From: Alphaproteobacteria bacterium
Lineage (GTDB): Bacteria > Myxococcota_A > UBA796 > GCA-2862545
NCBI GenBank assembly: GCA_020632875.1
Contig: JACKET010000016.1
Location: forward strand, 98,790 to 162,789
Reading direction: 5' to 3'
DNA: 64,000 nt
Under the pieces are notes generated by a model. It saw only the letters and a program-made list of their open reading frames with translations, did not search any database and was not told where the DNA came from. Each line of letters starts with the position of its first letter. The stretch's first letter is position 1. Below, piece by piece: positions 48,262 to 63,891 of this stretch. The position numbers were made by a program, and so were the translations under genes.

Positions 48262-50348
48262 CCGCCGAGCTTCTGGTCGAGCTCGTCACCGAAGAGATCC
48301 CGGCGAGCTTCATCCGTCCCGCGCTCCAGTCCCTGGCCGACGGCGTCGTCGGGCTGCTCGAGGGCATCGAGCACGGCGAGGTCCGCACGTATGCCACGCC
48401 GCGGCGGCTGGCGGTCGTCGTGGCGGGCGTCGCCGCCGGGCGTCCGGTCAGCAGGCGCGTGGTCACGGGTCCGCCGGCCGATCGGGCCTTCAAGGACGGC
48501 GCACCCACGCAGGCCGGCATCGGCTTCGCGAAGGGCAAGGGCGTCGACCCGAGCGCGCTCACGGTGGTCGAAGGGCCCAAGGGCCCCGTCGTCGCGGTGG
48601 AGATCGAAGAGGGCGGCGAGCAGACGCGCGACCTCGTCGGGGCCGGCCTGGCGGGCGTGATCACGGCCATCCCGTTCCGGAAGTCGATGGAGTGGGGTAC
48701 CGGCGGGCTCCGGTTCGCGCGCCCCCTGCACCGCGTGAACGCGCTGTACGACGGCATCGTCGTCCCCGGCGCGGTCCACGGCATCCCGTTCGGCAACGAG
48801 ACCATCGGGCACCGCCTCAAGCACCACGAGATCGAGTTCGTGAGCGAAGGCGAGTGGCTGGCCGGGCTCCGCGAGAACGCCGTCGAGCCCGACCTCCGCG
48901 CGCGCGAGCTCCACATCCGCAACCTGCTGGCCGAGGCCGCCGAGTCCCTCGGGTGCGACGCCATCGTCGACGCCGAGCTCCTCGAAGAGGTGCTGCACCT
49001 CGTCGAAGCGCCGACGCTGGTGATCGGCCGCTTCGACTCCGAGCTCCTCGACCTGCCGTCCCGCCTCCTCATCAAGGCGATGAAGGCGCACCAGCGGTAC
49101 TTCCCCGTGTTCCGCGGGGGCCGGCTGTCGAACGAGTTCGTCGTCATCTCGAACAACCCGTGGGGCAAGGCCGACGCCATCGCGCAGGGCAATGCGAACG
49201 TGCTCCGGGCGCGCTTCCACGACGCGCAGTTCTTCTTCGCCGAAGACAAGAAGAAGCGACTCGAGGCGCACGGCGTGCACCTCGAGAAGATGCGGTGGAT
49301 CAAGGGTCTCGGCACGATGGCCGAGAAGCAGGCCCGCGTGGCCGGGCTCGCCGCGAAGCTCGCGCCCGCGTTCGGCGCCCAGGAGGCCGTCGCCCGCCGC
49401 GCCGGCGAGCTCTGCAAGTGCGACCTCGCTACCCAGATGGTCGGCGAGTTCCCCGACCTGCAGGGCCACATGGGGCACCTCTACGCGCTGGCGCAGGGCG
49501 AGGGCGAGGCCGTCGCCGCGGCCATCGAGCAGCACTACCAGCCCGCGGGGGCCGACGATTCCACCGCGTCCACGGCGGCGGGTGCCGCCCTCGCGGTGGC
49601 CGAGCGCCTCGACACGCTGGTCGGGTGCTTCGGCATCGGGATGGAGCCGAAGGGCTCGGGCGATCCGCAGGGTCTGCGCCGCGCGATGCTCGGCATCCAG
49701 CGCACGCTGCGCGACCAGAACGTGCGGTTCGAGCTCTCCGACCTGTTCGCGCTCGGCGTCGACCACTTCCACGCGTCGGCGGCGGGCTTCGAAGGCTGGG
49801 AGAAGGCACGCGGCGCCGACCTCCGCGGCCGCGACGAGCTCATCGGTGCCCTCGTCGACTTCGCGAGCGCCCGGTTCAAGGCCCAGGCGGTGAGCGAAGG
49901 CGCCTCGGCCGACCTCGTCCAGGCGGTGCTCGACGTGGGCTCGACCGACGGAATCGACCGTCAGGCACGGCTCGACGCGCTGCTCGCCATCGCGGGGTCT
50001 GTCGACTTCCTCCCGATCATGCACACCTTCAAGCGCGTGCTGAACATCACCCGTGGCCACGACTACCCGGTCCCCGATCCCTCCGCGCTCACCGAGCCGG
50101 CCGAGCGCGTGCTCGCCGAAGCGACCGAGAGCGCGGGGGTGGCCGTCCACCAGGCGGTCGCCGCGCTCGACTACGCGAAGGCGTTCGAGCAGGTGCTGAC
50201 CCTGGCCGGCCCCGTGGCCGACTTCTTCGACGCGGTGCTCGTCGAGGCGCCCGACCCGGCCGTCAAGGCCGTCCGGATGGGGCTCCTGCTTCGGGTATCG
50301 TCCATCTTCCTCGAGCTCGCGGACTTCTCGAAGATCTCCACGCGATAG
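48258..50348 (+). CDS. glyS: Glycyl-tRNA synthetase beta subunit
   Basis: A 696-residue GlyS that binds tRNA(Gly) for the GlyQ catalytic subunit. It has the N-terminal MTAELLVELVTEEIPASFIR, YATPRRLAVVV, FRKSMEWGTGGLRFARPLH, KAHQRYFPVF, an HD-like region with LCKCDLATQMVGEFPDLQGH, and a C-terminal anticodon-binding part (RVLNITRGH, FFDAVLVEAPDPAVKAVRMG). AGGAGG lies 7 bases before ATG 48258. ppdK follows after 8 bases. Confidence 0.97.
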   Translation: MTAELLVELVTEEIPASFIRPALQSLADGVVGLLEGIEHGEVRTYATPRRLAVVVAGVAAGRPVSRRVVTGPPADRAFKDGAPTQAGIGFAKGKGVDPSALTVVEGPKGPVVAVEIEEGGEQTRDLVGAGLAGVITAIPFRKSMEWGTGGLRFARPLHRVNALYDGIVVPGAVHGIPFGNETIGHRLKHHEIEFVSEGEWLAGLRENAVEPDLRARELHIRNLLAEAAESLGCDAIVDAELLEEVLHLVEAPTLVIGRFDSELLDLPSRLLIKAMKAHQRYFPVFRGGRLSNEFVVISNNPWGKADAIAQGNANVLRARFHDAQFFFAEDKKKRLEAHGVHLEKMRWIKGLGTMAEKQARVAGLAAKLAPAFGAQEAVARRAGELCKCDLATQMVGEFPDLQGHMGHLYALAQGEGEAVAAAIEQHYQPAGADDSTASTAAGAALAVAERLDTLVGCFGIGMEPKGSGDPQGLRRAMLGIQRTLRDQNVRFELSDLFALGVDHFHASAAGFEGWEKARGADLRGRDELIGALVDFASARFKAQAVSEGASADLVQAVLDVGSTDGIDRQARLDALLAIAGSVDFLPIMHTFKRVLNITRGHDYPVPDPSALTEPAERVLAEATESAGVAVHQAVAALDYAKAFEQVLTLAGPVADFFDAVLVEAPDPAVKAVRMGLLLRVSSIFLELADFSKISTR

Positions 50349-50356
50349 GAGCATCG

Positions 50357-52992
<2,636 letters not shown>

Positions 52993-52996
<4 letters not shown>

Positions 52997-53577
52997 GCCG
53001 GTTCAAGCGGGTCGCGGTGTACTGCGGCTCGTCGAACGACGCCAAGCCCGAGTTCTACGCGGCGGCCTGGGAGATCGGGCAGGTCCTCGCCGGACGCGGC
53101 ATCGGCATCGTCTACGGCGGTGGCAGCGTCGGCATGATGGGCGCGGTCGCGGACGCCGCGCTCGACGCGGGGGGCGAGGTCATCGGCGTCATCCCCGGCA
53201 AGCTGTGGGAGCTCGAGCTCGGCCACGCGAACCTCACCGACATGTTCGTCGTCGACTCGATGCACGCCCGGAAGTCCATGATGATGCACCTCGCGGACGC
53301 GTTCATCGCGCTCCCCGGCGGGTATGGCACGCTCGAAGAGCTCTTCGAGGCGGTGACCTGGGCGCAGCTCAACTACCACCGCAAGCCGGTGGGCCTGCTG
53401 AACGTCGAGGGGTACTTCGACCACCTCGTGCGCTTCGTGCACCACGCGTGCGACGAGAAATTCGTGCGCCCGGAGCTGCGGAACCTGATGGTCGTGCACA
53501 CCGAGGTGGGCAAGCTCGTCGAGCAGCTCGAAGCCGCGCAGATCCCGGCCCTGGAGTCATGGCTGAAGAAGAAGTAG
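52993..53577 (+). CDS. LOG-family nucleotide phosphoribohydrolase
   Basis: A 194-residue protein of the LOG/TIGR00730 family. It starts with RVAVYCGSS and has GIVYGGGSVGMMGAVADAAL, the catalytic-site MHARKSMMM and PGGYGTLEELFEAVTWAQL. Family members hydrolyse nucleoside 5'-monophosphates or cytokinin ribotides to base and ribose 5-phosphate. The physiological substrate in bacteria is usually not known. ATG 52993 overlaps the ppdK stop (ATGA), and the end overlaps the next membrane-protein gene by 19 bases. Confidence 0.92.
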
Positions 53578-54080
53578 CGCCGTCGGCACGCGTCTGGGCG
53601 CGCGACGGGCTCGTCGCCGTGCTCGGTGCGAACGCCGGCGGCGTGTTCGGCGTCGCGACGTTCGTGGTGGCGCGCTCGGGGTCGCGGATGATCTTCGACC
53701 CCGTGTTCTACGGGCTCTGCGCGGTGGCGCTCGTGGCGCCCCTCGCGCTGGGTCCGCTGGTGGGGCTTGCGCTCGGCTGGCTTTCGGGTCGCCTGCGCTC
53801 GGCGCCGTTCATCCTGATGTTCGCGGGCTCGCCGCTCGGCGCGCTGGTGGGGTTGTTCGAGTTCCTGGTGTTCCGTCCGTTCATCGGGTCTTCGGGGGAC
53901 CAGAAGGTGTTCTTCCTCGTCGGGGTCGTGGCGGGCGCGGTGGTCGGCGGGCTCGGCTGGCCGATCTACATGGCGCTGAACCTCGCGGAGCGCCCGGCGT
54001 GGCCGGCTCTGATCGTGTTCCCGATCCTGGCGTCGGTGATCGTCCTCCTCCCCATCGGGCTGGCGCTGTGGACGATGTGA
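53559..54080 (+). CDS. Small polytopic membrane protein, paralogue 1
   Basis: 173 residues with four to five membrane helices: GLVAVLGANAGGVFGVATFV, GLCAVALVAPLALGPLVGLA, ILMFAGSPLGALVGLFEFLV, VFFLVGVVAGAVVGGLGWPI and PALIVFPILASVIVLLPIGL. It has no recognised family. The motif YMALNLAERPAWPALIV matches YLAMRLRGRPGWPVILG of the next gene, so the two are related. The ATG is at 53559, and its stop overlaps the next GTG by 4 bases. Confidence 0.75.
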   Translation: MAEEEVAPSARVWARDGLVAVLGANAGGVFGVATFVVARSGSRMIFDPVFYGLCAVALVAPLALGPLVGLALGWLSGRLRSAPFILMFAGSPLGALVGLFEFLVFRPFIGSSGDQKVFFLVGVVAGAVVGGLGWPIYMALNLAERPAWPALIVFPILASVIVLLPIGLALWTM

Positions 54081-54607
54081 CGGCCGGCGAGGAGCCGCTC
54101 GCCAGCTGGGTGCGGGACTTCGCGCTGCTCGGCGGGGGGACGGGCTTCTTCGCCCCGAGCATCCTCGGACTGGTGATCTGGATGACGGACGGGACCTTCC
54201 AGGCGGTGGAGGTCCTGGTGCCCGTGGGGGCGGTCTGCGGCGTGATCGGGGTCCTGGCCGGCGTGATCGTCGGGACGGCGTTCCGCGCGGTGACGCGGTG
54301 GCTTCGGGAGTGGCCGCTCGTGCTGTTCCCGATCGGGTTCCCCGTGGGCGGGATCAGCGGCGCGGTGCCGGGGTGGATCATCGCGCGGGTGATCGAGCCC
54401 TATTCCATGCAGACGGCCATCGCGGGGGCCTCGATCTCGGGGATTGCGGGAGGCCTGGTCCTCGGGCTCGTCTGGGTGCCGTACCTCGCCATGCGCCTGC
54501 GGGGACGGCCCGGATGGCCCGTGATCCTCGGGATGACCCTGTTCGCACCGGTGATCGGGATGCTCGCCGTGATCGGGTTCGGGGTGATGTGGGAGGCGCT
54601 GCACTAG
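54077..54607 (+). CDS. Small polytopic membrane protein, paralogue 2
   Basis: 176 residues from GTG 54077 (GTG 54068 is possible). The N terminus WVRDFALLGGGTGFFAPSIL is followed by four further helices and GGLVLGLVWVPYLAMRLRGR. The inverted gene at 55696 has almost the same landmarks (WTRDFTLMGAGIGLLAPCVM; GGLVLGFTWMPYMALKLRGR). No function is known for this family; I cannot assign it to a named transporter class. It ends the glyQS-ppdK transcription unit and is followed by family A repeats. Confidence 0.75.
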   Translation: MTAGEEPLASWVRDFALLGGGTGFFAPSILGLVIWMTDGTFQAVEVLVPVGAVCGVIGVLAGVIVGTAFRAVTRWLREWPLVLFPIGFPVGGISGAVPGWIIARVIEPYSMQTAIAGASISGIAGGLVLGLVWVPYLAMRLRGRPGWPVILGMTLFAPVIGMLAVIGFGVMWEALH

Positions 54608-55695
54608 CGTGTCGGATGGGATCGAGCTTCGAGCGTCCCAAGGCATCACGCAGATGACGCAGAAGGACGCAGATGACGCAGAAACGAGGCCGTCACGGGT
54701 CGAACGTCCTCGTTTCCCCGGCCTCCACCCGTGACCTCAGGGCTCTCGAGGGACGTCTCGTGTTCGGGTCGACAGAGCGGGCCTCCTTGCGGACCGGATT
54801 CGGGACTCACCAGAGCAGGCGGGCGTTTCGGGCTGGTCGGGTGAATCGCGCTTCCGGTCCGCGGGGAGGCCCTCGATTTCGGCCCGAACACCGCGACGTC
54901 CGTCGAGATCCTCTTGCCCGTGTTGGCGGTGCGATCCCCTCGACAGCGCCCGGGGACACGAGGACGCCCGAGCCGCGACGGCCCCCACCGGATCCGCATC
55001 CGTCGATCACGGAGTTCAGAAGGCGCTGATTCGTGCGCGAAATGTCCAGAAGGGGGCACGACGCATCCGTTCGTGCGCCCTCCTCTACGTGCAAGGGATC
55101 GAGCTTCGAGCGTCCCAAGGCATCACGCAGATGACGCAGAAGGACGCAGATGACGCAGAAACGAGGCTGACCGGGGTCCAGCGTCTTCGCGTCCCCGGAG
55201 CGCCGAGTGGGCCTTGTTGCGGAACGGATTCGCGACTCACCAGAGCAGGCCGGCGTTTCTGCTGATCCGGTCAGCGCACCCGCCAAACGCCGCCCAGTCC
55301 ACCACTGAGTCTTGGGGAGAGGCACCGTCCGACCCGGTCGGCGGTCTTGGCGGTCTTGGCGGTCTTGGCGGTCCTACGGTCCTGGCGGTCGTGGCGGTCC
55401 TGGCGGTCCTGGCGGTCCTGGCGGTCCTGGCGGTCCTGGCGGTCCTGGCGGTCCTGGCGGTCCTGGCGGTCTTGGCGGTCTTGGCGGTGCAATAAGACGT
55501 TTGGCCCATCGAGGCAGTGGATTTCGGCGAACACCGACAAATTCCATTCGTTGAAGCTGCGCAAAACGCGGATCCGCATCCAGTGGGGGCCTGGTTTCTG
55601 CGTCATCTGCGTCCTTCTGCGTCATCTGCGTGATGCCCGATGCGCTCGCCCATGCCACGAGCCCCGGGGATGCGACCGCGTTCCGCGACGCCCGA
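54608..55695. repeat. Convergent intergenic region with three family A repeats and a nonamer microsatellite
   Basis: No gene is supported. Direct family A copies lie at 54618-54822 and 55094-55260, both with the head GGATCGAGCTTCGAGCGTCC and the tail CTCACCAGAGCAGG. A minus-strand core lies at 55596-55637, close to the stop of the gene at 55696. The segment between the first two (54830-55090) shows no feature that I recognise beyond a small inverted match CGCACGAAT/TTCGTGCG near 55030-55075. A 9-bp repeat is at 55338-55490. Confidence 0.8.
55338..55490. repeat. 9-bp tandem repeat (GGCGGTCCT)n
   Basis: About 17 copies of GGCGGTCCT or GGCGGTCTT, interrupted by two variants near 55373-55395. 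All six frames stay open across it, which yields collagen-like or VLA-repeat ORFs that have no gene-like ends. It is a microsatellite prone to length change. Confidence 0.85.
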
Positions 55696-56211
55696 TCACA
55701 GGATGTGCGACAGCCCGGCGAGGTTGCTGAGGACCATCGCCGTGAACAGCGCGACCGCGCCCATGATCGGGGACGCCAGCACCGCGGTCGCGACCACCGG
55801 CAGCCCCGACCGCCCGCGGAGCTTGAGCGCCATGTACGGCATCCACGTGAAGCCGAGCACGAGCCCGCCCGTCACCATCCCGAGCGCGCCGACCAGCGGC
55901 GCCTCTCCGACGAGCGAGCCCACCGATCCGCCTACCACGAGCCCGGCGATGGCCCCGGTCGGGAAGCCCACCAGCCCGAGCAGGAGCGGATGGGTGTGCG
56001 CGATGCGCGTCAGGACCGCGAGGACCGTGCCCACGCCGACCCCGACCGTCGCGCCGCCCACCGTGCACGCGGCGAGCAGGGCCCACACGACCACCGCCTC
56101 ACCCGAGCTGCCCCACGCGATGGGCCCGAGCATGACGCACGGCGCGAGCAGTCCGATGCCTGCGCCCATGAGGGTGAAGTCCCGCGTCCAGCGACCGATG
56201 CCGATGTCCAT
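55696..56211 (-). CDS. Small polytopic membrane protein, paralogue 3 (inverted copy)
   Basis: 171 residues with about five membrane helices, starting MDIGIGRWTRDFTLMGAGIG. The start is set at ATG 56211, because AGGAGGT lies 4 bases upstream, rather than at the TTG 21 bases before. It is clearly related to the gene at 54077 (shared RDF-LxGxG start and LVLGxxWxPYxAxxLRGR motif) but convergent to it, with 1.1 kb of repeats between. The function is unknown. Confidence 0.78.
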   Translation of the reverse strand: MDIGIGRWTRDFTLMGAGIGLLAPCVMLGPIAWGSSGEAVVVWALLAACTVGGATVGVGVGTVLAVLTRIAHTHPLLLGLVGFPTGAIAGLVVGGSVGSLVGEAPLVGALGMVTGGLVLGFTWMPYMALKLRGRSGLPVVATAVLASPIMGAVALFTAMVLSNLAGLSHIL

Positions 56212-56274
56212 TCCGACCTCCTGCACCTTCAACGTACGGCCCGCATGTGCAGGGGACGTGCAGACCCCGTGGGG

Positions 56275-57032
56275 TCATCGGGCAGCCTGGCAGCGGGGAC
56301 ACCAGTACAGGACGCGGGGCAGGGCTCCGACCTCGCGGGCTTCGATCCGCGTTCGGCACCGCATGCACGGGCGCCGCTGGCGGCCGTAGACCCAGTGGTC
56401 GAGGTGGGGGAGGCCCGTTGTGTTGCGTCGGCCGGGATGGAGGTTCTCGCGCATCATCCGCGCGGCCGTGGCCCAGAGCCGCTCGGGGTCGCGGACCGCG
56501 TGGAGCGGCGCGAACGGATCCTGCCGCTCGTAGAACAGGATCTCGGCGCGGTAGACGTTGCCGATCCCGCACGCGACCCGCTGATCGAGCAGCGCCTCGC
56601 CGACCATGGCCTCCGGAGAGGCCCGCGCCACCGCGCTCCCGGGATCGAAGCCCTCGGAGAGCACGTCGGGACCGAGCGCTGCGAGCACGGGGTGATCGGA
56701 GAGCCCACGGTCGTCGATGCGCTCGACATCGGGGACGCGGTAGCACGCGGCCGTGCCGGCCTCGGTGGAGAGCGCGATACCGAGATCCTCGCGGGGGAAC
56801 CCGCTGGAGAACGTGCGCCAGCGGCCCGTCATCTTGAGGTGGACGCGGATCGTGGTGGCGTCGGAGAACCTCAGGAGGAGGTGCTTCCCGCGGGTCTCGA
56901 TGCGGTCGACCTGCTTCCCGACGAGCCCGTGCACCACGCGGGGCCACCGGCACGCCACGTCGGTGAGCACCCGACCCTCGAGCACGGGCCGCAGCCTCGC
57001 GGCCGCCAGCCAGATGGAGTCGCCTTCGGGCA

Positions 57033-57033
<1 letters not shown>
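56275..57033 (-). CDS. nei: Fpg/Nei-family DNA glycosylase (endonuclease VIII-like)
   Basis: A 252-residue base-excision repair enzyme. It starts MPEGDSIWLAA, giving the catalytic Pro2 and Glu3 after Met removal, and has GKHLLLRFSDATTIRVHLKM with the conserved lysine. The H2TH helix region is EALLDQRVACGIGNVYRAEI. The C-terminal zinc finger is CMRC, then CPRC 20 residues later. The MPEGD start points to the Nei rather than the Fpg branch, so oxidised pyrimidines are the likely substrates. ATG 57033 overlaps the lhr stop (TGATG); lhr-nei pairs are known in other bacteria. Confidence 0.92.
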
Positions 57034-61433
<4,400 letters not shown>

Positions 61434-61481
61434 CGGGGCCCCCGGTCCAACAGGCTAACGCTGCGTCGCGCGGGGATCCGG

Positions 61482-61511
61482 GGGCTCCTGACAACGTCCT
61501 GGCAGGAGCCC
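61482..61511. promoter_or_regulatory. Inverted repeat between divergent lhr and a membrane-protein gene
   Basis: GGGCTCCTG (61482-61490) and CAGGAGCCC (61503-61511) form a perfect 9-bp inverted repeat with a 12-base centre. It lies 49 bases upstream of the lhr start and 54 bases upstream of the ATG at 61566. It could be an operator for a dimeric regulator or an mRNA hairpin. Confidence 0.45.
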
Positions 61512-61565
61512 GCGATGTGCCGCCGGTGGCGGGCGTGCGCGTCGATAACGGTTAGTCCCGGGGCC

Positions 61566-63164
61566 ATGGATTGGTCGGACTACCTGACGTTCACGGCGAA
61601 CGTCTCCCGTGGCGCGAGCGAGGCCCACAAGATCTACATCGCGGGTGGCGCGCTCGTCCTGTTGATGGCGTGGCCCACGATCATCAAGGCGTCCCGCCAG
61701 GTCGCGACGACGCTCCTCGTCGTCCTGACCCTGATCTCCACCGCGAACTACATGCGGTGGGGCCCGCGGCTCGCGACCGAGCGCGTCGATTCGTACGACG
61801 TCATCCACTACTACCTGAACGCGAAGTACTTCGACGAGCTCGGGTACCTCGACCTGTACCCGGCCTGCATGCTCGCCGACGCCGACAACGGCGGCCCGTT
61901 CTTCAAGCAGCAGGGCAACATCTACATGGCCCAGGACGACAAGGGCCACACGCTCAAGCCCACGAGCCACGCGCTCCAGCGCGGCCGGTTCGTGCGCGAC
62001 ACCCGCTTCACGCCCGAGCGGTGGAAGCAGTTCGAGCACGACTTCCTGTACCTGCAGCGCGAGCGCTTCCCGATGGGCGACGAGCTGTGGCGGCAGATGA
62101 TTCAAGACCACGGGTTCAACGGAACCCCGGTCTGGACGCTCCTCGCCCGGCCCTTCGCCCAGCTCGTCCCCGTCGAGTACATCAAGGCGCTCGGCTACAT
62201 CGACGTGGTGCTGCTGTTCATCGGGTTCGGCGCGATCTGGTGGGCGTACGGGGGCATCACGTGCCTGTGGGCGTTCCTGTTCTTCACCGTGTCGTACTCG
62301 CTGCGGTGGCCGACGGTCAGCTGGGTGTTCCTGCGCTACGACTGGATCTGCGGGCTCCTCTGCGCCATGGCGATGCTCAAGAAGCAGAAGCACTGGCTCG
62401 CCGGGATGTTCGCCGGGTGGGCCGCCACGCTACGGCTGTTCCCCGCGTTCTGGATGTGGGGTCCGTTCGCCAAGGGCCTCGCGGGCCTGGCCCGCGGGAA
62501 GGTCCACCGGCAGCTGCTCGTCCTGGCCCTCGGGTGGATCGCGGTCGTCGCGGTGCTCGAGCTCGGTGCCATGGTGCGCTTCGGTCCCGGCGAGGTCGTG
62601 ACGCACCTCGAGAACATGAGCGACCACAACCGCGCCGAGCAGCTCTCGTCCCGCCGCATCGGGCTGGCGCTCGCGCTCGCCTACGAAGGCCCCTGGGAGG
62701 AGCGGAATCCCGTCGACGCGCAGCGGTGCAAGTTCGTGCCGTGCAAGATCCTCGAGCCCTGGCGCAAGACGCTCATCCACGACCAGGCGCCGATGCGCTA
62801 CGGGCTCGGGCTGCTCGTGATGATCGTGATGGGGTGGGGGCTGCGGAACGCATCGGACGACGAGGCCTTCGGCTTCGGATTCATCCCGATCTTCCTGCTC
62901 ACCACGATGAGCTACTACTACTACATCGCGCGCGTGACGCTGGTCGTGGTCCACGCCGCCGACCTGTCGAAGCTCCGCAACCAGATCGGCCTCGTGCTGC
63001 TGCTCGGTCTCGAGCTGTTCTCGAACTGGTCCGAAGACGCGTGGACCGGCCACCGCACGTTCCTCATCGGCTACCTCGCCTGGGGTCTCGCGGCGTACAC
63101 GGCCATCATGATGGCGATGATGCTGTGGGAGGCCCGCCAGGGCCCGTCCCCCGAGGAGGCGTGA
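61566..63164 (+). CDS. Polytopic membrane protein, possibly GT-C type glycosyltransferase
   Basis: A 532-residue inner-membrane protein. After an N-terminal helix pair (IYIAGGALVLLMAWPTIIKA, TTLLVVLTLISTANYMRWGP) there is an extracytoplasmic loop of about 120 residues containing SYDVIHYYLNAKYFDELGY and DADNGGPF. Then come eight or more helices (VVLLFIGFGAIWWAYGGITC, LGWIAVVAVLELGAMVRFGP, LLVMIVMGWGLRNAS, LLGLELFSNW). The early loop with acidic residues near the first helices, followed by many helices, is the layout of GT-C enzymes using polyprenyl donors (GT39/GT87). The similarity is by topology only. ATG 61566 is the first good start. Confidence 0.6.
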   Translation: MDWSDYLTFTANVSRGASEAHKIYIAGGALVLLMAWPTIIKASRQVATTLLVVLTLISTANYMRWGPRLATERVDSYDVIHYYLNAKYFDELGYLDLYPACMLADADNGGPFFKQQGNIYMAQDDKGHTLKPTSHALQRGRFVRDTRFTPERWKQFEHDFLYLQRERFPMGDELWRQMIQDHGFNGTPVWTLLARPFAQLVPVEYIKALGYIDVVLLFIGFGAIWWAYGGITCLWAFLFFTVSYSLRWPTVSWVFLRYDWICGLLCAMAMLKKQKHWLAGMFAGWAATLRLFPAFWMWGPFAKGLAGLARGKVHRQLLVLALGWIAVVAVLELGAMVRFGPGEVVTHLENMSDHNRAEQLSSRRIGLALALAYEGPWEERNPVDAQRCKFVPCKILEPWRKTLIHDQAPMRYGLGLLVMIVMGWGLRNASDDEAFGFGFIPIFLLTTMSYYYYIARVTLVVVHAADLSKLRNQIGLVLLLGLELFSNWSEDAWTGHRTFLIGYLAWGLAAYTAIMMAMMLWEARQGPSPEEA

Positions 63165-63165
63165 G

Positions 63166-63891
63166 ATGGCGGGTGTGCTCGATCAGTTGATGGAGCTCGA
63201 GCAGAGCGAGATCCAGAAGTACGTCGCCGGCATCGCGGTCGACGGCGAGATCGCCCAGGTGTGCACGGTCACGCTGAACAAGGGCCAGACGCTGTGGGTC
63301 TCGAAGGGCTCGCTGCTCGCGTACACCGAGGGCATCGACTGGACGCTGAAGGTCCCGGGCGGTGTGGGGAAGGCGCTCGGGCGCATGATGACGGGCGAAG
63401 GCGCGGCGCTCGTGTACGTCACGTGCAACCGCGACGGCTCCACCGTGATGCTCGCGGCGAACATGCCCGGCAAGCTCGCCACCTGGGACCTCTCGAAGGG
63501 CAGCATCACCTGCACCAGCGGCTCCTTCGTGGCGGCCATGGGCGATGCGGACATCAGCGTCACGATGGCGCGCTCCGCGGGCGCGATGTTCTTCGGCGGG
63601 GCCGGGCTCTTCATGCAGAAGCTGTCGGGCACGGGCGTCGCGCTGATCAACGGCTCCGGCGACTTCGTGGAGCGCCGGCTCGAGCAGGGCGAGAAGCTGC
63701 TCGTCAGCACCGGGAACCTCGCGGTGTTCAGCTCCGAGGTGTCCTACGGCGTCCGCGGCGTGGGCGGCTGCGGGAAGATGTTCCTCGGCGGCGAGGGGCT
63801 GTTCATGACCGAGCTCGTCGGGCCGGGCTGGGTGATGCTCCAGAGCCTGAAGAAGCTGCCGGTCCAGCGGGGCAAGCAGGCGCCTCAGTAG
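63166..63891 (+). CDS. AIM24-family protein
   Basis: A 241-residue protein of the AIM24/TIGR00266 family, with tandem beta-sandwich repeats: QVCTVTLNKGQTLWVSKGSL, the VTMARSAGAMFFGGAGLFMQ strand pair, GTGVALINGSGDFVERRLEQ and GVGGCGKMFLGGEGLFMTEL. The bacterial function is not established; the yeast relative is mitochondrial. No signal peptide is present. It starts 1 base after the stop of the membrane-protein gene. A family B repeat begins at its stop codon. Confidence 0.9.
   Translation: MAGVLDQLMELEQSEIQKYVAGIAVDGEIAQVCTVTLNKGQTLWVSKGSLLAYTEGIDWTLKVPGGVGKALGRMMTGEGAALVYVTCNRDGSTVMLAANMPGKLATWDLSKGSITCTSGSFVAAMGDADISVTMARSAGAMFFGGAGLFMQKLSGTGVALINGSGDFVERRLEQGEKLLVSTGNLAVFSSEVSYGVRGVGGCGKMFLGGEGLFMTELVGPGWVMLQSLKKLPVQRGKQAPQ

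Noticed and set aside
55312..55658. Collagen-like or VLA-repeat ORFs
   Set aside because: The 9-bp satellite leaves all frames open; none has gene-like start, RBS or flanks.
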